64,000 nucleotides of DNA from contig JAVYIG010000884.1 in NCBI GenBank assembly GCA_035222895.1, positions 248,001 through 312,000 of the forward strand, given 5' to 3'. This stretch comes from Strongylocentrotus droebachiensis (Eukaryota > Echinodermata > Echinoidea > Camarodonta > Strongylocentrotidae). This document shows, one piece after another, positions 1 to 10,639 of the stretch. The position numbers and the translations under genes are program-made. The notes below the pieces were generated by a model. The model was not told the DNA's origin, ran no database searches, and was given only the letters and a program-made list of their open reading frames with translations. How positions within the stretch are numbered: the stretch's first letter is position 1; the number at the start of each line of letters is the position of its first letter.

Positions 1-19
1 CTTTATTGCCACGTACTGG

Positions 20-535
20 ATATGAAAGAGTATGCGGCAGGTCTGCAGCAGGTCTATATGAGATATGAATATTCATGATGAAGAGTCTGCGGCAGGTCTG
101 CAGCAGACTCTTCATCATACTGAAAGAGTATGCGGCAAGTCTGCGGCAGACCTGCCGCAGACTCTTCATCATACTGAAAGAGTATGCGGCAAGTCTGCGG
201 CAGACCTGCCGCAGACTACTCTTCATACTGAAAGAGTATGCGGCAAGTCTGCAGCAAGTCTGCGGCAGACCTGCCGCAGACTCTTCATCATACTGAAAGA
301 GTATGCGGCAAGTCTGCGGCAGACCTGCCGCAGACTCTTCATCATACTGAAAGAGTATGCGGAAAGTCTGCGGCAGGTCTGCCGCAGACCTGCCGCAGAC
401 TCTTCATCATACTGAAAGAGTATGCGGCAAGTCTGCGGCAGGTCTGCGGCAAAACTAATTTGCATGTGAAAAAGATGACTGTCTGCGGCAGGTCTGCGGC
501 AGATCTGCGGCAAGTCTGCCGCAGGAGTATGCGGC
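20..535. repeat. 54-bp minisatellite
   Basis: About nine imperfect head-to-tail copies of a 54-bp unit. Each unit contains a GC-rich inverted repeat (TCTGCGGCAG facing CTGCCGCAGA) joined by the AT-rich spacer CTTCATCATACTGAAAGAG. The unit is 18 codons long, so several frames stay open on both strands, but these translations are only the repeat read out and show no domain. The array is very probably non-coding. Confidence 0.9.
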
Positions 536-637
536 AGGCTCATTTCTTTCCTATGGGTTGTTGCTCTAAGGTAACGGAAGAAGTGAAATGTTTCGATGTG
601 GAATATAAAGCAAATAATCACCTTTTTTGTTTCAGGC

Positions 638-751
638 GATGGCAAACTATCACTTCCTCGGCGATCTGAATGTATATGCTATCTTTCCTCAGCTTCGCTT
701 TGGAAAGATAGCTATATCCAGATCGGCTCGGAAGTGATAGTTTGTCCCATC
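638..751. repeat. Long imperfect hairpin
   Basis: Two arms of about 51 bp (638-688 and 700-751) are inverted copies of each other with only a few mismatches, around a loop of about 11 bases. The arms share the core AAACTATCACTTCC. It may be a small foldback element or a structured RNA; nothing in the sequence decides which. Confidence 0.7.
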
Positions 752-807
752 ACCTTCACCAACGGTAGTTATTTGCTTACTATCTCGTAATATTTAATTT
801 CTTTCAG

Positions 808-1393
808 ATTATCTCACTCTTCCAACTAGCAATTATTAGAGATACAGAACTGAGAGAGAAACCTCAAATGGACTATAATCTAGAGCTGAATCCACATCTG
901 CACAACTGAAAAAGATCGACTTCTTCATCACTCAATCTTCGACTCCATTCAAGTTGAAGCACAGAGGAACACATTACTTTCTCAACTTCTCAGGACTCAG
1001 GGATACGACTTCAACAATATTTCAACCTACTACTCCTGGACAAGCTGATTCAATTCAACACTTCAGGTAGAACTGAGTGAATCTATTACATTTGCAGCCT
1101 AGATTTTGTACTACTTTCTAAATCTGTCATTCTATCAAGAGTGGATCAAGTGGATCGATCATAATGAAGTTTACCAAGAAGATCATTTGGGTGGAACAGA
1201 TCAGACTCCAATGAAAAAATACACTTATAGAGAAGGAATCATTGCTGTCTCCATAGAAAGCCTGGATATCAGCAAAAACAAAAGAGCAACAGCCAAACCC
1301 TGGTTTAAAAGGATTAAAGGACTCATTTTCCATACTATTATTATTCTTCCAGTCAAATTACTTGAGAAAGTTGAAATTCATTTTATGCACAAC
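808..1393 (+). other. Ig-1 5' leader with conserved splice acceptor
   Basis: TTTCTTTCAG ending at 807 is followed by ATTATCTCACTCTTC. The same acceptor and downstream sequence occur before Ig-2 (14363) and Ig-4 (33543), so this is the start of the main exon and an upstream non-coding exon is expected outside the window or undetected. The frame of Ig-1 stays open upstream of the preferred ATG back to about 1106, and a similar open extension exists in Ig-4, so a longer amino terminus cannot be excluded. Confidence 0.6.
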
Positions 1394-2440
1394 ATGTTTC
1401 AATGGGAGGAACTTTCACTCAAAAGCAAAATATATTTGGTGATTGTTTTTATTGTATTCAGTAGCATATCCACATGTGGGGCTGAAACATTAAAAGTCAA
1501 GGTTGGCGAAGAGGCAATATTTGATTTTAAATATCCTTGTGACAGTACAAAGGTCACACTGCAGCATTCATACAGACTACCATTTTACAATTCTAATAAT
1601 CCAAAATCGATCCCATATCCTCAAAATTACCTTCTGGAAAATCAAAATGCTACTGCCAGAAATGAGTGCTCACTGCACCTCACAATCAACCCTGTTACAA
1701 GAGATGACCAAGGCACCTACATTCTGACTGCTTACAAGAATGGTGACATGCTACCTGACTATCCTAGAATCTATTTGGGCGTTGATTATCCTCCTGGAAA
1801 GGCATCGTGTGAAAAAAGCAATGATTATAATGATGGGGAATGGGTCTCACTGCAATGTACAGCTCCAGTGGGGACTCTCCCAGGCCAGATTGTATGCTAT
1901 CAAAATGACATGAGATTACCCAAGGGGAATGAACTGAGAGAAACTGATGAAAATTTAAATCAGCTCATCCTTGCTAGGTTAGATAATGTGGTTTATTGTT
2001 GTTCTTCCGTCTTAACTGAGATGAAAGACAAGTGTAACTGTACAGACTGGGGATGGGATCCAATGAGTGATAGTGTCTCTGACATAGCAGATCCATGTCC
2101 TCAAGTAATGTCCACAGAAGATCCAACATCAACCCACATCATCGCAGATAACATAAAATGTTCATCTTCAAAGTTTGTACAAGCACAGGTAAAATATCCT
2201 GAAAATCACAAGAACACTTCTCACTGGGCAGTGATCTATGCACTAATTACGGTCATCTCGATTTTGGCTATCGTTATTGTGAGCATAGCATGTATATGTG
2301 TCGCTGCAAAGTTAAGAAATTGGACAAACTGCAAGGCAGCTCAACACCAGAAAGCACAGATCAATTCTTACCAGTTAAAGAAAAGCAAGTGGTGTAGCAT
2401 AATGAGTATGCATGGTAGCATTATTTCGACAAATATATAA
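1394..2440 (+). CDS. Ig-1: two-Ig-domain single-pass membrane protein
   Basis: A 348-residue type I membrane protein of an unrecognised family, coded without introns. Residues 1-30 form a signal peptide (basic N-end, then IYLVIVFIVF). Ig-like domain 1 spans about 31-130; it has Cys at 49 and 92 and the DDQGTY turn at 104-109, but Leu stands where the usual F-strand Cys would be. Domain 2 spans about 132-205 with Cys at 155 (SLQC) and 202 (VVYCC). A Cys-rich knot (CNCTDWGW) follows, then a stalk with N-glycosylation sites and one helix at about 279-303. I chose ATG 1394 because it directly precedes the signal peptide and is shared by Ig-2 and Ig-4. Compared with Ig-4, the cytoplasmic tail is out of frame because of a 4-bp deletion just after the helix, so its last 45 residues are unlike those of the paralogues. 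A cell-surface recognition role is an inference. Confidence 0.85.
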   Translation: MFQWEELSLKSKIYLVIVFIVFSSISTCGAETLKVKVGEEAIFDFKYPCDSTKVTLQHSYRLPFYNSNNPKSIPYPQNYLLENQNATARNECSLHLTINPVTRDDQGTYILTAYKNGDMLPDYPRIYLGVDYPPGKASCEKSNDYNDGEWVSLQCTAPVGTLPGQIVCYQNDMRLPKGNELRETDENLNQLILARLDNVVYCCSSVLTEMKDKCNCTDWGWDPMSDSVSDIADPCPQVMSTEDPTSTHIIADNIKCSSSKFVQAQVKYPENHKNTSHWAVIYALITVISILAIVIVSIACICVAAKLRNWTNCKAAQHQKAQINSYQLKKSKWCSIMSMHGSIISTNI

Positions 2441-3464
2441 TTAAAAATCAAACAAATTATTTAGAACATGACTTTAGTGATCTCCTCAAATGTATGGCAC
2501 TATATATAGATCTTTTGGATATGTTGTTGATGTTTAAAAGTTGCTGGTATTTTGACTTCAGCAAAAGAACAGAGTGTGATTTCATTTTTCTTTTATTACT
2601 ATGTTTAGGGGTATTTTTTAAAATAACATTTTAATTCAGCTCAATTATTTTTGTTTCGAGACAGAACGGAGTCGACTGTGCGTAAAGTGATATGACTTAG
2701 AACTGAAATATGCATAAACAGGACTGATCATTTAGATTATACGTACATTATTGAGGCCAACATTGGCATCAAGCAACTCACTCATTATGGCAGTCTCCTG
2801 TATTTACGAAATGGGTTAATTGTAAATTAAAACATTTATTTCCCATATGTGTATTTTCCTTATGTATTTAAAAGTAAATTGTTATGATGGTATCACACAA
2901 ATTCTTTTAAAATTACGATTGGAACTAATTTTAGATAAAAAGGGACTTTTAAATTAAAATGGTACGTCAAAGATTTGCCAATTTGTGTTTGATTTATCGC
3001 AACTTTATAAATTCATTATTTTCATATCTTCTGATCAGATTTTGATCAAACCTTTATGGGTCTGTTTCTCTCATTTTCTGCTTCTATTAGAACCAACTAA
3101 ATATCAGGGTGGACATCCCCTTTAAAACTGCCAAATTTGTGTGAATATACAGTGTACTTGTATTAATGTAATTATGTATTTCTTACTGCTATTATGTACA
3201 TGTATGTGTATTATGTAACAATGCTGCCTTGTGACTGCCTTTTAAAATATTTATTGTGTTCCTAAATACTACCACATACATGTAAAACACTTTTTAAACA
3301 GGCCTCAAATACTGGCAAATTATCTGAATAAAGTTGTAACAATGTAATTGTGTTTAGCTTACTGCTATTATACTATATGCATGCATAACCATGCTGCCCG
3401 GTTGCCATGTGGAACTGTTATCATGTTCATTAACACTGCTATTTTATAGGCATTGACATTACTG
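2441..3464. other. Ig-1 3' flank
   Basis: AT-rich sequence without a credible gene. An AATAAA lies near 3328. From about 3170 it contains phrases such as AATGCTGCCTTGTG and AATACTACCACAT that recur in the flanks of Ig-3 and Ig-4, so this flank belongs to the duplicated unit. Confidence 0.5.
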
Positions 3465-4075
3465 AATATTGATTTTTTTTTGGTGCTTATCAAGATAACA
3501 TTGTTGTCTTGTACTGGTACAGTACTTTAAATGTAAATGTATAACATAGTAAGCCTATCTATGTGATTGAAGCCTTTTTTACTTTCGATAAACGGTTGTT
3601 CACCTGTTTATTACATGTTGATTTGCTGTGCTTATTAAAATAACCATGTTGTCTTGTACTGGTACAGTACTTTAAATGTTAATTTCAAGCATAGTAAGCC
3701 TATCTATGTGATTGAAGCCTTTTTGACTTTCAATAAACAGTTGTTAACTTGTATACTAAATGTTGATTTGCTGTGCTTATCAAAATTACCTTGTTGTCTT
3801 GTACTGGTACAGTACTTTCAATGTAAATATATAGCATAGTACTGTTTATCTATGCAATTTGAGGCTTTTTTACTTTTAATAAACAGTTGCTAACTTGTAT
3901 ATACAGTGTTGATTTGACGTGCTTATCAAAATTACCTTGTTGTCTTGTACTGGTACAGTACTTTAAATGTAAACGACAACAAAATTATAGCCTAGTAAGC
4001 CTATCTATATGTATGTGGTTTGAGGCTTTTTGACTTTCAATAAACAGTTGTTAACCTGTATTATAAATGTTGATT
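3465..4075. repeat. Tandem repeat of about 143 bp, four copies
   Basis: Four diverged copies carry GTGCTTATCAA, then TTGTCTTGTACTGGTACAGT, then TAGTAAGCCTATCTATGTG, GAGGCTTTTT and AATAAACAGTTG. Each copy contains an AATAAA, so the array could supply several alternative poly(A) signals for Ig-1. A single diverged copy lies after Ig-3 at about 29700-29830. Confidence 0.8.
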
Positions 4076-4136
4076 TATATGTAATGTCTGCTTGGAACCT
4101 TGGAGGCTTTCTTTCTCAAATATATAATACATAAAA

Positions 4137-6757
4137 GGAAAGAAAGAGGGGAGCACAGAGGGAAAGAGAGCTAATGAGAGAGAAAGAGATAGAGAGGGAA
4201 AGAGAGCTAATGAGATAAAGGGGGAAATTAGAGAGCTAATGAGAGAGAAAGAGATAGAGAGGGGAAGACAGCTAATGAGAGAGAAAGAGATAGAGAGGGA
4301 AAGAGAGCTAATGAGAGAGAAAGAGATAGAGAGGGAAAGAGAGCTAATGAGAGAGAAAGAGATAGAGAGGGAAAGAGAGCTAATGAGAGAGAAAGAGATA
4401 GAGAGGGAAAGAGAGCTAATGAGAGAGAAAGAGATAGAGAGGGAAAGAGAGCTAATGAGAGAGAAAGAGATAGAGAGGGAAAGAGAGCTAATGGAGAGAA
4501 AGAGATAGAGAGGGAAAGAGAGCTAATGAGAGAGAAAGAGATAGAGAGGGAAAGAGAGCTAATGAGAGAGAAAGAGATAGAGAGGGAAAGAGAGCTAATG
4601 AGAGAGAAAGAGATAGAGAGGGAAAGAGAGCTAATGAGAGAGAAAGAGATAGAGAGGGAAAGAGAGCTAATGGAGAGAAAGAGATAGAGAGGGAAAGAGA
4701 GCTAATGAGAGAGAAAGAGATAGAGAGGGAAAGAGAGCTAATGAGAGAGAAAGAGATAGAGAGGGAAAGAGAGCTAATGAGAGAGAAAGAGATAGAGAGG
4801 GAAAGAGAGCTAATGAGAGAGAAAGAGATAGAGAGGGAAAGAGAGCTAATGAGATAAAGGGGGAAATTAGAGAGCTAATGAGAGAGAAAGAGATAGAGAG
4901 GGGAAGACAGCTAATGGAGAGAAAGAGATAGAGAGGGAAAGAGAGCTAATGAGAGAGAAAGAGATAGAGAGGGAAAGAGAGCTAATGGAGAGAAAGAGAT
5001 AGAGAGGGAAAGAGAGCTAATGAGATAAAGGGGGAAATTAGAGAGCTAATGAGAGAGAAAGAGATAGAGAGGGGAAGACAGCTAATGAGAGAGAAAGAGA
5101 TAGAGAGGGAAAGAGAGCTAATGAGAGAGAAAGAGATAGAGAGGGAAAGAGAGCTAATGAGAGAGAAAGAGATAGAGAGGGAAAGAGAGCTAATGAGAGA
5201 GAAAGAGATAGAGAGGGAAAGAGAGCTAATGAGAGAGAAAGAGATAGAGAGGGAAAGAGAGCTAATGAGATAAAGGGGGAAATTAGAGAGCTAATGAGAG
5301 AGAAAGAGATAGAGAGGGAAAGAGAGCTAATGAGATAAAGGGGGAAATTAGAGAGCTAATGAGAGAGAAAGAGATAGAGAGGGGAAGACAGCTAATGGAG
5401 AGAAAGAGATAGAGAGGGAAAGAGAGCTAATGAGAGAGAAAGAGATAGAGAGGGAAAGAGAGCTAATGGAGAGAAAGAGATAGAGAGGGAAAGAGAGCTA
5501 ATGAGATAAAGGGGGAAATTAGAGAGCTAATGAGAGAGAAAGAGATAGAGAGGGAAAGAGAGCTAATGAGAGAGAAAGAGATAGAGAGGGGAAGACAGCT
5601 AATGAGAGAGAAAGAGATAGAGAGGGAAAGAGAGCTAATGAGAGAGAAAGAGATAGAGAGGGAAAGAGAGCTAATGAGAGAGAAAGAGATAGAGAGGGAA
5701 AGAGAGCTAATGAGAGAGAAAGAGATAGAGAGGGAAAGACAGCTAATGAGAGAGAAAGAGATAGAGAGGGAAAGAGAGCTAATGAGAGAGAAAGAGATAG
5801 AGAGGGAAAGAGAGCTAATGAGAGAGAAAGAGATAGAGAGGGAAAGAGAGCTAATGAGAGAGAAAGAGATAGAGAGGGAAAGAGAGCTAATGAGAGAGAA
5901 AGAGATAGAGAGGGAAAGAGAGCTAATGAGAGAGAAAGAGATAGAGAGGGGAAGACAGCTAATGAGAGAGAAAGAGATAGAGAGGGAAAGAGAGCTAATG
6001 AGAGAGAAAGAGATAGAGAGGGAAAGAGAGCTAATGGAGAGAAAGAGATAGAGAGGGAAAGAGAGCTAATGAGAGAGAAAGAGATAGAGAGGGGAAGACA
6101 GCTAATGAGAGAGAAAGAGATAGAGAGGGAAAGAGAGCTAATGAGAGAGAAAGAGATAGAGAGGGAAAGAGAGCTAATGAGAGAGAAAGAGATAGAGAGG
6201 GAAAGAGAGCTAATGAGAGAGAAAGAGATAGAGAGGGAAAGAGAGCTAATGAGAGAGAAAGAGATAGAGAGGGAAAGAGAGCTAATGAGAGAGAAAGAGA
6301 TAGAGAGGGAAAGAGAGCTAATGGAGAGAAAGAGATAGAGAGGGAAAGAGAGCTAATGAGAGAGAAAGAGATAGAGAGGGAAAGAGAGCTAATGAGAGAG
6401 AAAGAGATAGAGAGGGAAAGAGAGCTAATGAGAGAGAAAGAGATAGAGAGGGAAAGAGAGCTAATGAGAGAGAAAGAGATAGAGAGGGAAAGAGAGCTAA
6501 TGAGAGAGAAAGAGATAGAGAGGGAAAGAGAGCTAATGGAGAGAAAGAGATAGAGAGGGAAAGAGAGCTAATGGAGAGAAAGAGATAGAGAGGGAAAGAG
6601 AGCTAATGAGAGAGAAAGAGATAGAGAGGGAAAGAGAGCTAATGAGAGAGAAAGAGATAGAGAGGGAAAGAGAGCTAATGGAGAGAAAGAGATAGAGAGG
6701 GAAAGAGAGCTAATGGAGAGAAAGAGATAGAGAGGGAAAGAGAGCTAATGAGAGAGA
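4137..6757 (+). repeat. 36-bp GA-rich minisatellite
   Basis: Roughly 70 copies of a 36-bp unit (GAGAGAGAAAGAGATAGAGA, then GGGAAAGAGAGCTAAT), almost pure purine on this strand. Variants include a 34-bp unit missing GA, a GGGGAAGACAG form, and a unit with ATAAAGGGGGAAATTAG; these recur in the same order, which shows that blocks of several units were copied together. The 36-bp length equals 12 codons, giving open frames that read REKEIERERELM repeatedly. These are treated as artefacts because variant units bring shifts and stops. Confidence 0.95.
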
Positions 6758-7340
6758 ACCACTATTATAACAGAAGTCATCTAAGTTCAAACTTACTTTT
6801 GTTTAGGGCCAGAAGGCCATTAACTCATATACTGTACTTAAACACAGAGTTTATAATGCCTTCTCTTATATGAATACATTGATAAAGTGATGCTAAATAC
6901 CATGATCTTTAGCATATTGCTTCAACAATGTAAGATATTCAAGTGAGAGACAGAGTGAAGATAAAGTCAGAGAGAGTGTGGAGATAAGTAGAGAGTCCAG
7001 AAGAGACTACCACATTTCATATCCATTTTTAAAAATGAAAAGAGTCAGAGAGGGAAAAAGAGATAAGGAAAGTTCAATGTAATTCAAATTCTGCAATAAT
7101 CCACAATTACATTGTATTTTGAACAAAATGGAGAGAGTTTTATTAAAGTTATGAATGAAAGTCAAAGAAAAGTGAGGGGTGCAAGGGAGGACAGACAGGG
7201 GACATAAAAGTGTGAGCAGTGTCAGGGAAGAAGGAAAAGGAAGAGAGAGAGGAAAGGATATAACTAAATATATATATAGAGAGAGAAATTAGATTTGAAC
7301 TACCATGTTATGTAAAATAAAATTCAGATCACGTAAATAA
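6758..7340. other. AT-rich flank with GA remnants
   Basis: No gene is seen. Scattered GAGAGA tracts (for example about 6960-7000 and 7240-7290) look like decayed edges of the 36-bp array. Confidence 0.5.
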
Positions 7341-7660
7341 CCAGGGGGGTGTTTCATAAAGATCCTAAGTTGAACTTATCTCTAAGAAGGACTTAACAAC
7401 TATGAAAAGCCGTTAGCATCTTTGAAAATCTTTTGTAAAAGCTATTTTAAAAGGCATAAAATGTTGATTCAATCAGTCATATTTTCTATTATCAACGAGA
7501 TTTCATGTTCTTGATGTGGAATTTGGAGAAAAAAATCTATAATTCTTGATTTTTTGCTTTTGAATATATTTTATTTTAAGGCTACAAATGGCTCTTCATA
7601 ATGTTTAAGTCCAACTTAGAGTTAAGTTTGACTTATGATCTTTGTGAAACACCTCCCTGG
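7341..7660. mobile_element. Palindromic MITE, family A, copy 1
   Basis: The ends are inverted repeats: CCAGGGGGGTGTTTCATAAA on the left matches the complement of TTTGTGAAACACCTCCCTGG on the right, and the similarity continues inward through TAAGTTGAACTTA. A second copy in the opposite orientation lies at 27085-27397. It has no coding capacity. Confidence 0.85.
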
Positions 7661-8039
7661 AATTTAAATTTTACACATACATGTATATGTATTTCTTGCT
7701 CATTATATTAAACTAGCATAATCCTATGAATGCTATTCATCTAGTTTCATAAAAAATATAGTCTTTTTCCAATTAATGAATTTTTTTTAAAATCTCAATT
7801 TTATATTCAAGTTGTTGACATAAAGTCCAATAGGACACAGGGTCACATGTATGAAAATATATTGATCTGTTCTAAATGAATAAAGCCCTGAAATATATCA
7901 TTGAAATATTGTTTCCATGTGTATTTTATCAGCAAGTTGTTAACTGATGAGAGCAGAGCCTGAGAATGGTTATTGCAACAAGTTTCAGGTTCATACTGGG
8001 AGAGTGGTACAAGATGTTAAGGAGAGGGGTTTGTCTGCA

Positions 8040-9108
8040 TGTGTTGTGCCTGACTTTCGTGAGAGGCTATAGGGATGCACCACACTAACAATATGAACAA
8101 TTTTTCAGTTCTGTTGATTTGTTTGAGAGGCTGAGAAGAATGAAGATCTCTGCTCAAGGGACGGTTCATATCATTTGTAGAGGTTTACCACACGACCGTC
8201 TCTCCAGGACTCCTGTGGTGGAGCAGGGGGACTGTAATATCGCTCAAAGTCGGCCTACTCATGGAAAGACTAGCGTGTGTTGAATCTCCTCTCGACCGCT
8301 GATGATCCTGCGATTCAGACAGTAGTAGAGAGGAAGCAGCATGACGGCAGTAACAAAGAGGTCCCTTGTCCCAGTGCCCTCCTTCAGTACAACAAGTATA
8401 AGAATGGCGTGGATCGTGCCGACCACATGAGAACGGAATACCCTAGTTCGCTGAAGAGTAGGAGATGGTGGGTCTACCTCTTCTGGTTTCTCTTTGGGTG
8501 CGTTTGAGCTTACATTTTCAAGGCAGAATGAGCGATTTGTAACGCTCATCGTAAACGCTCATCGTAATCGCAGTTCCACGGTGTACTGTTTATGCTTACT
8601 TCTCTGGCTCCTCCAGGCAATTCTCCCTGTGTGGCCTTAATTGGTCTTCCAGCTGGATTCGCAAACCTTCACTGTGCATGCTACGTAGACCCACTAGAGG
8701 TCAGTGCGTTGACCCCATTTAAACGCGTTTACAAATTGTAAACACATCTTTTTGTGAGTTTACGATCGGCGATCGTGATCACCGTTTTTCGGTGATTCTA
8801 CAAAAGTGAGCATGGACGCAACCATGTTTTAAACTAAACGCGTAACAGATGCCTGATTCTGGCCAGAAAAAGTTAAGCATAAACACGCCCTTTGATGTTT
8901 CTGTGTCAATTGCCCATATCCTTATGAACGAGTCAGAAAAACATCGTAGACTGCACCAGAAGGGAGACCACGTACTATTCAGCATGCTGACATTTCACAA
9001 GCAGCTTACCAAGAAGTTCCTGGCTGACAATATAGAGGAAAATGAAGACGACAACAACAACAACAATGACCGACATCGTCAACATGAGATCAGGACCGGG
9101 GACAAGTG
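8040..9108 (+). pseudogene. piggyBac-type transposase remnant, split by a MITE
   Basis: Decayed C-terminal half of a piggyBac/PGBD-like transposase. About 8098-8275 in one frame encodes FSSVDLFERLRRM and then a GTV...GLP stretch. After a frameshift near 8260, 8277-8496 encodes the family hallmarks VERK, VPCP, YNKYKNGVDRAD and WWVYLFWFLF. The frame is cut at 8496 by an insertion and resumes at 8890 with DVSVSIAHILMN; removing the insert and one CTTTG copy (398 bp) brings both parts into the same frame. Asp-rich and Asn-rich codons precede a stop at 9106-9108. No intact enzyme is possible. Confidence 0.75.
8497..8889. mobile_element. MITE inserted in the piggyBac remnant
   Basis: The element starts GGTGCGTTTGAGCTTAC and ends with the near complement GTTAAGCATAAACACGCC, and is flanked by CTTTG on both sides (8492-8496 and 8890-8894). 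The boundary agrees with the point where the transposase reading frame breaks and resumes. Confidence 0.65.
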
Positions 9109-9149
9109 ACACATGTGTCAAGGGTGTAAGAGGGTCAGGAGGAGATGTG

Positions 9150-9455
9150 CGCCCAAGATGTCTGTGTTGCGTGTAATATTGTGGTATGCTGGAAGAAATT
9201 TGCAGAGTTTCATGGTTAGATGTGATGTTTTTAGCCATCCATCTCCTTTGGCAAGACATTGATCTACATTTGCCACACTCCACCAAGGTGAAGTAAATGG
9301 GTACCTGGTAGGAATTTATTCCTTGAAACGCAGCACGTGTAACAGCTGCACTGCTAAAGCCAGGGTAATTATGCTGCATTATTGTAGAGCGCTTAGAGAC
9401 TTCTGACAAAGTAAGTGTTAGGTGCTATATAAGCACTGTAATTATTTTGTTTATT
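9150..9455 (+). mobile_element. SINE-like or LINE-tail repeat
   Basis: The segment ends with AGCGCTTAGAGACTTC followed by a GTGCTATATAAGCAC region and an AT-rich tail. The same 16 bases end the LINE remnant near 23850. It is probably a short retroelement mobilised by that LINE class; the left edge is uncertain. Confidence 0.45.
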
Positions 9456-9788
9456 ATGATGCTGCGTTTCCTCTACTATCATTAGTGCTCGTTGAATGCT
9501 GAGAAACCTGTAGGATTTTTTTTTTTCAAGTCAGTGCAATTTATGTTTTGATAATAATTTGTCAGCTTTTCTTGCCACCACTTGCTTGTAAATATATAAA
9601 TATGTATAAAGAGATTTGTTTTATTACCAATGGTTTAGTTCAGTTACATTTCTTGTCATCGTAATCTCCCTTTTACTTTTTGTCATTATAAATGTTTTAT
9701 TTCCAATAACCTGTATAAAGCTGTTTAAAAAAAAAAAATAGCAGATGTTTCTGTATTTAATAATTAATCAAATATAAAACATTCAAAT
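9456..9788. other. AT-rich spacer
   Basis: Homopolymer T and A tracts and no recognisable feature. Confidence 0.4.
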
Positions 9789-10169
9789 AAGGCCAAATAA
9801 AAAAAAAAACATGTTTAGCGTCCTGTTTTTTCGAAAAATAGGAAGGAGGAGGCCCTTTTTATTTTTTATTTTTTATTTCAAAATGGCTGCTTAAAATGGC
9901 CGCTCGGTACATTTTCCCATTCAGTCGGGGCTATTTTTTTTCAAGATGGCCGCCGACAATTTTTTTTTTTTTTAAATCAGAAATAGAGCCATTTTAGCAG
10001 TGTTTTTCATGTTTTTTTTCTTTCAAAAAAAAAAATTAAAAACAAAATTTCAAAAAAAAAAAAAAATTAAAAAATTTCAAAAATAAAAAATAACAAAAAA
10101 ATAGGAGGCAGCCCCCAAAAAGGAAGCGGGTGGGGACGCTAAACATGTATATTTTTTTTAATGGCCTAA
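9789..10169. mobile_element. MITE with T-rich and A-rich halves
   Basis: Terminal inverted repeats AGGCCA...ACATGTTTAGCGTCC (left) and GGACGCTAAACATGT...TGGCCT (right) enclose poly-T and poly-A stretches that are themselves roughly complementary, so the whole element can fold back. Confidence 0.75.
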
Positions 10170-10606
10170 CAGTAATAGTATATAATATAATTCATTTACA
10201 TAAAGAGTGACAACTTCAATACACACACATAAAAATGTATATACATATAATTGAAAGCTTGATAGTATGGAGGTAAGTAAAATATAATGAAAATAAATGC
10301 AGCTAGAGGTCAACTATCATAACCAAGAATGCTCGAGTCGATAGCAGCCGGGAAGGAGGGGGGGGGGGGTTACATGGCGCTGTTAATATAGGAGTATGTA
10401 GGAGAATAGAGTTTCACATATAAAGATTTAGTTCAGAAAGTATCTAAATAAAAAGTGGAAAGAAATTAGAGAAAGAAAAAAAAATTGCAAGTGTGTGCAA
10501 GCGGGTGTGTGCAGGTAAAGTAAGAGTTCGATTCATATTATTAATGAACTGGTCATCTAAAATTAATTTATATCAACAAACAATCAAAATTTCTGAGACC
10601 CTCATA

Positions 10607-10638
10607 ATGTTTGTGAATATTTAGATATTCACAAACAT
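10607..10638. repeat. Perfect 14-bp stem hairpin
   Basis: ATGTTTGTGAATAT and ATATTCACAAACAT flank the loop TTAG. It sits just beyond the 3' end of the minus-strand LINE remnant. Confidence 0.6.
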
Positions 10639-10639
10639 T

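Noticed and set aside
1..540. CRISPR-like regular repeats
   Set aside because: There are no unique spacers; the unit itself is repeated and the genome is eukaryotic.
65..669. Overlapping 110-140 codon frames on both strands
   Set aside because: They follow from a 54-bp repeat that is a multiple of three; no domain or start context supports them.
4239..6553. Long frames reading REKEIERERELM many times
   Set aside because: They are the read-out of the 36-bp GA minisatellite; variant units bring shifts and stops, and there is no non-repeat coding sequence.
8849..9109. Separate gene at 8849-9109
   Set aside because: Its sequence from 8890 continues the piggyBac transposase interrupted at 8496; the codons before that belong to the inserted MITE.
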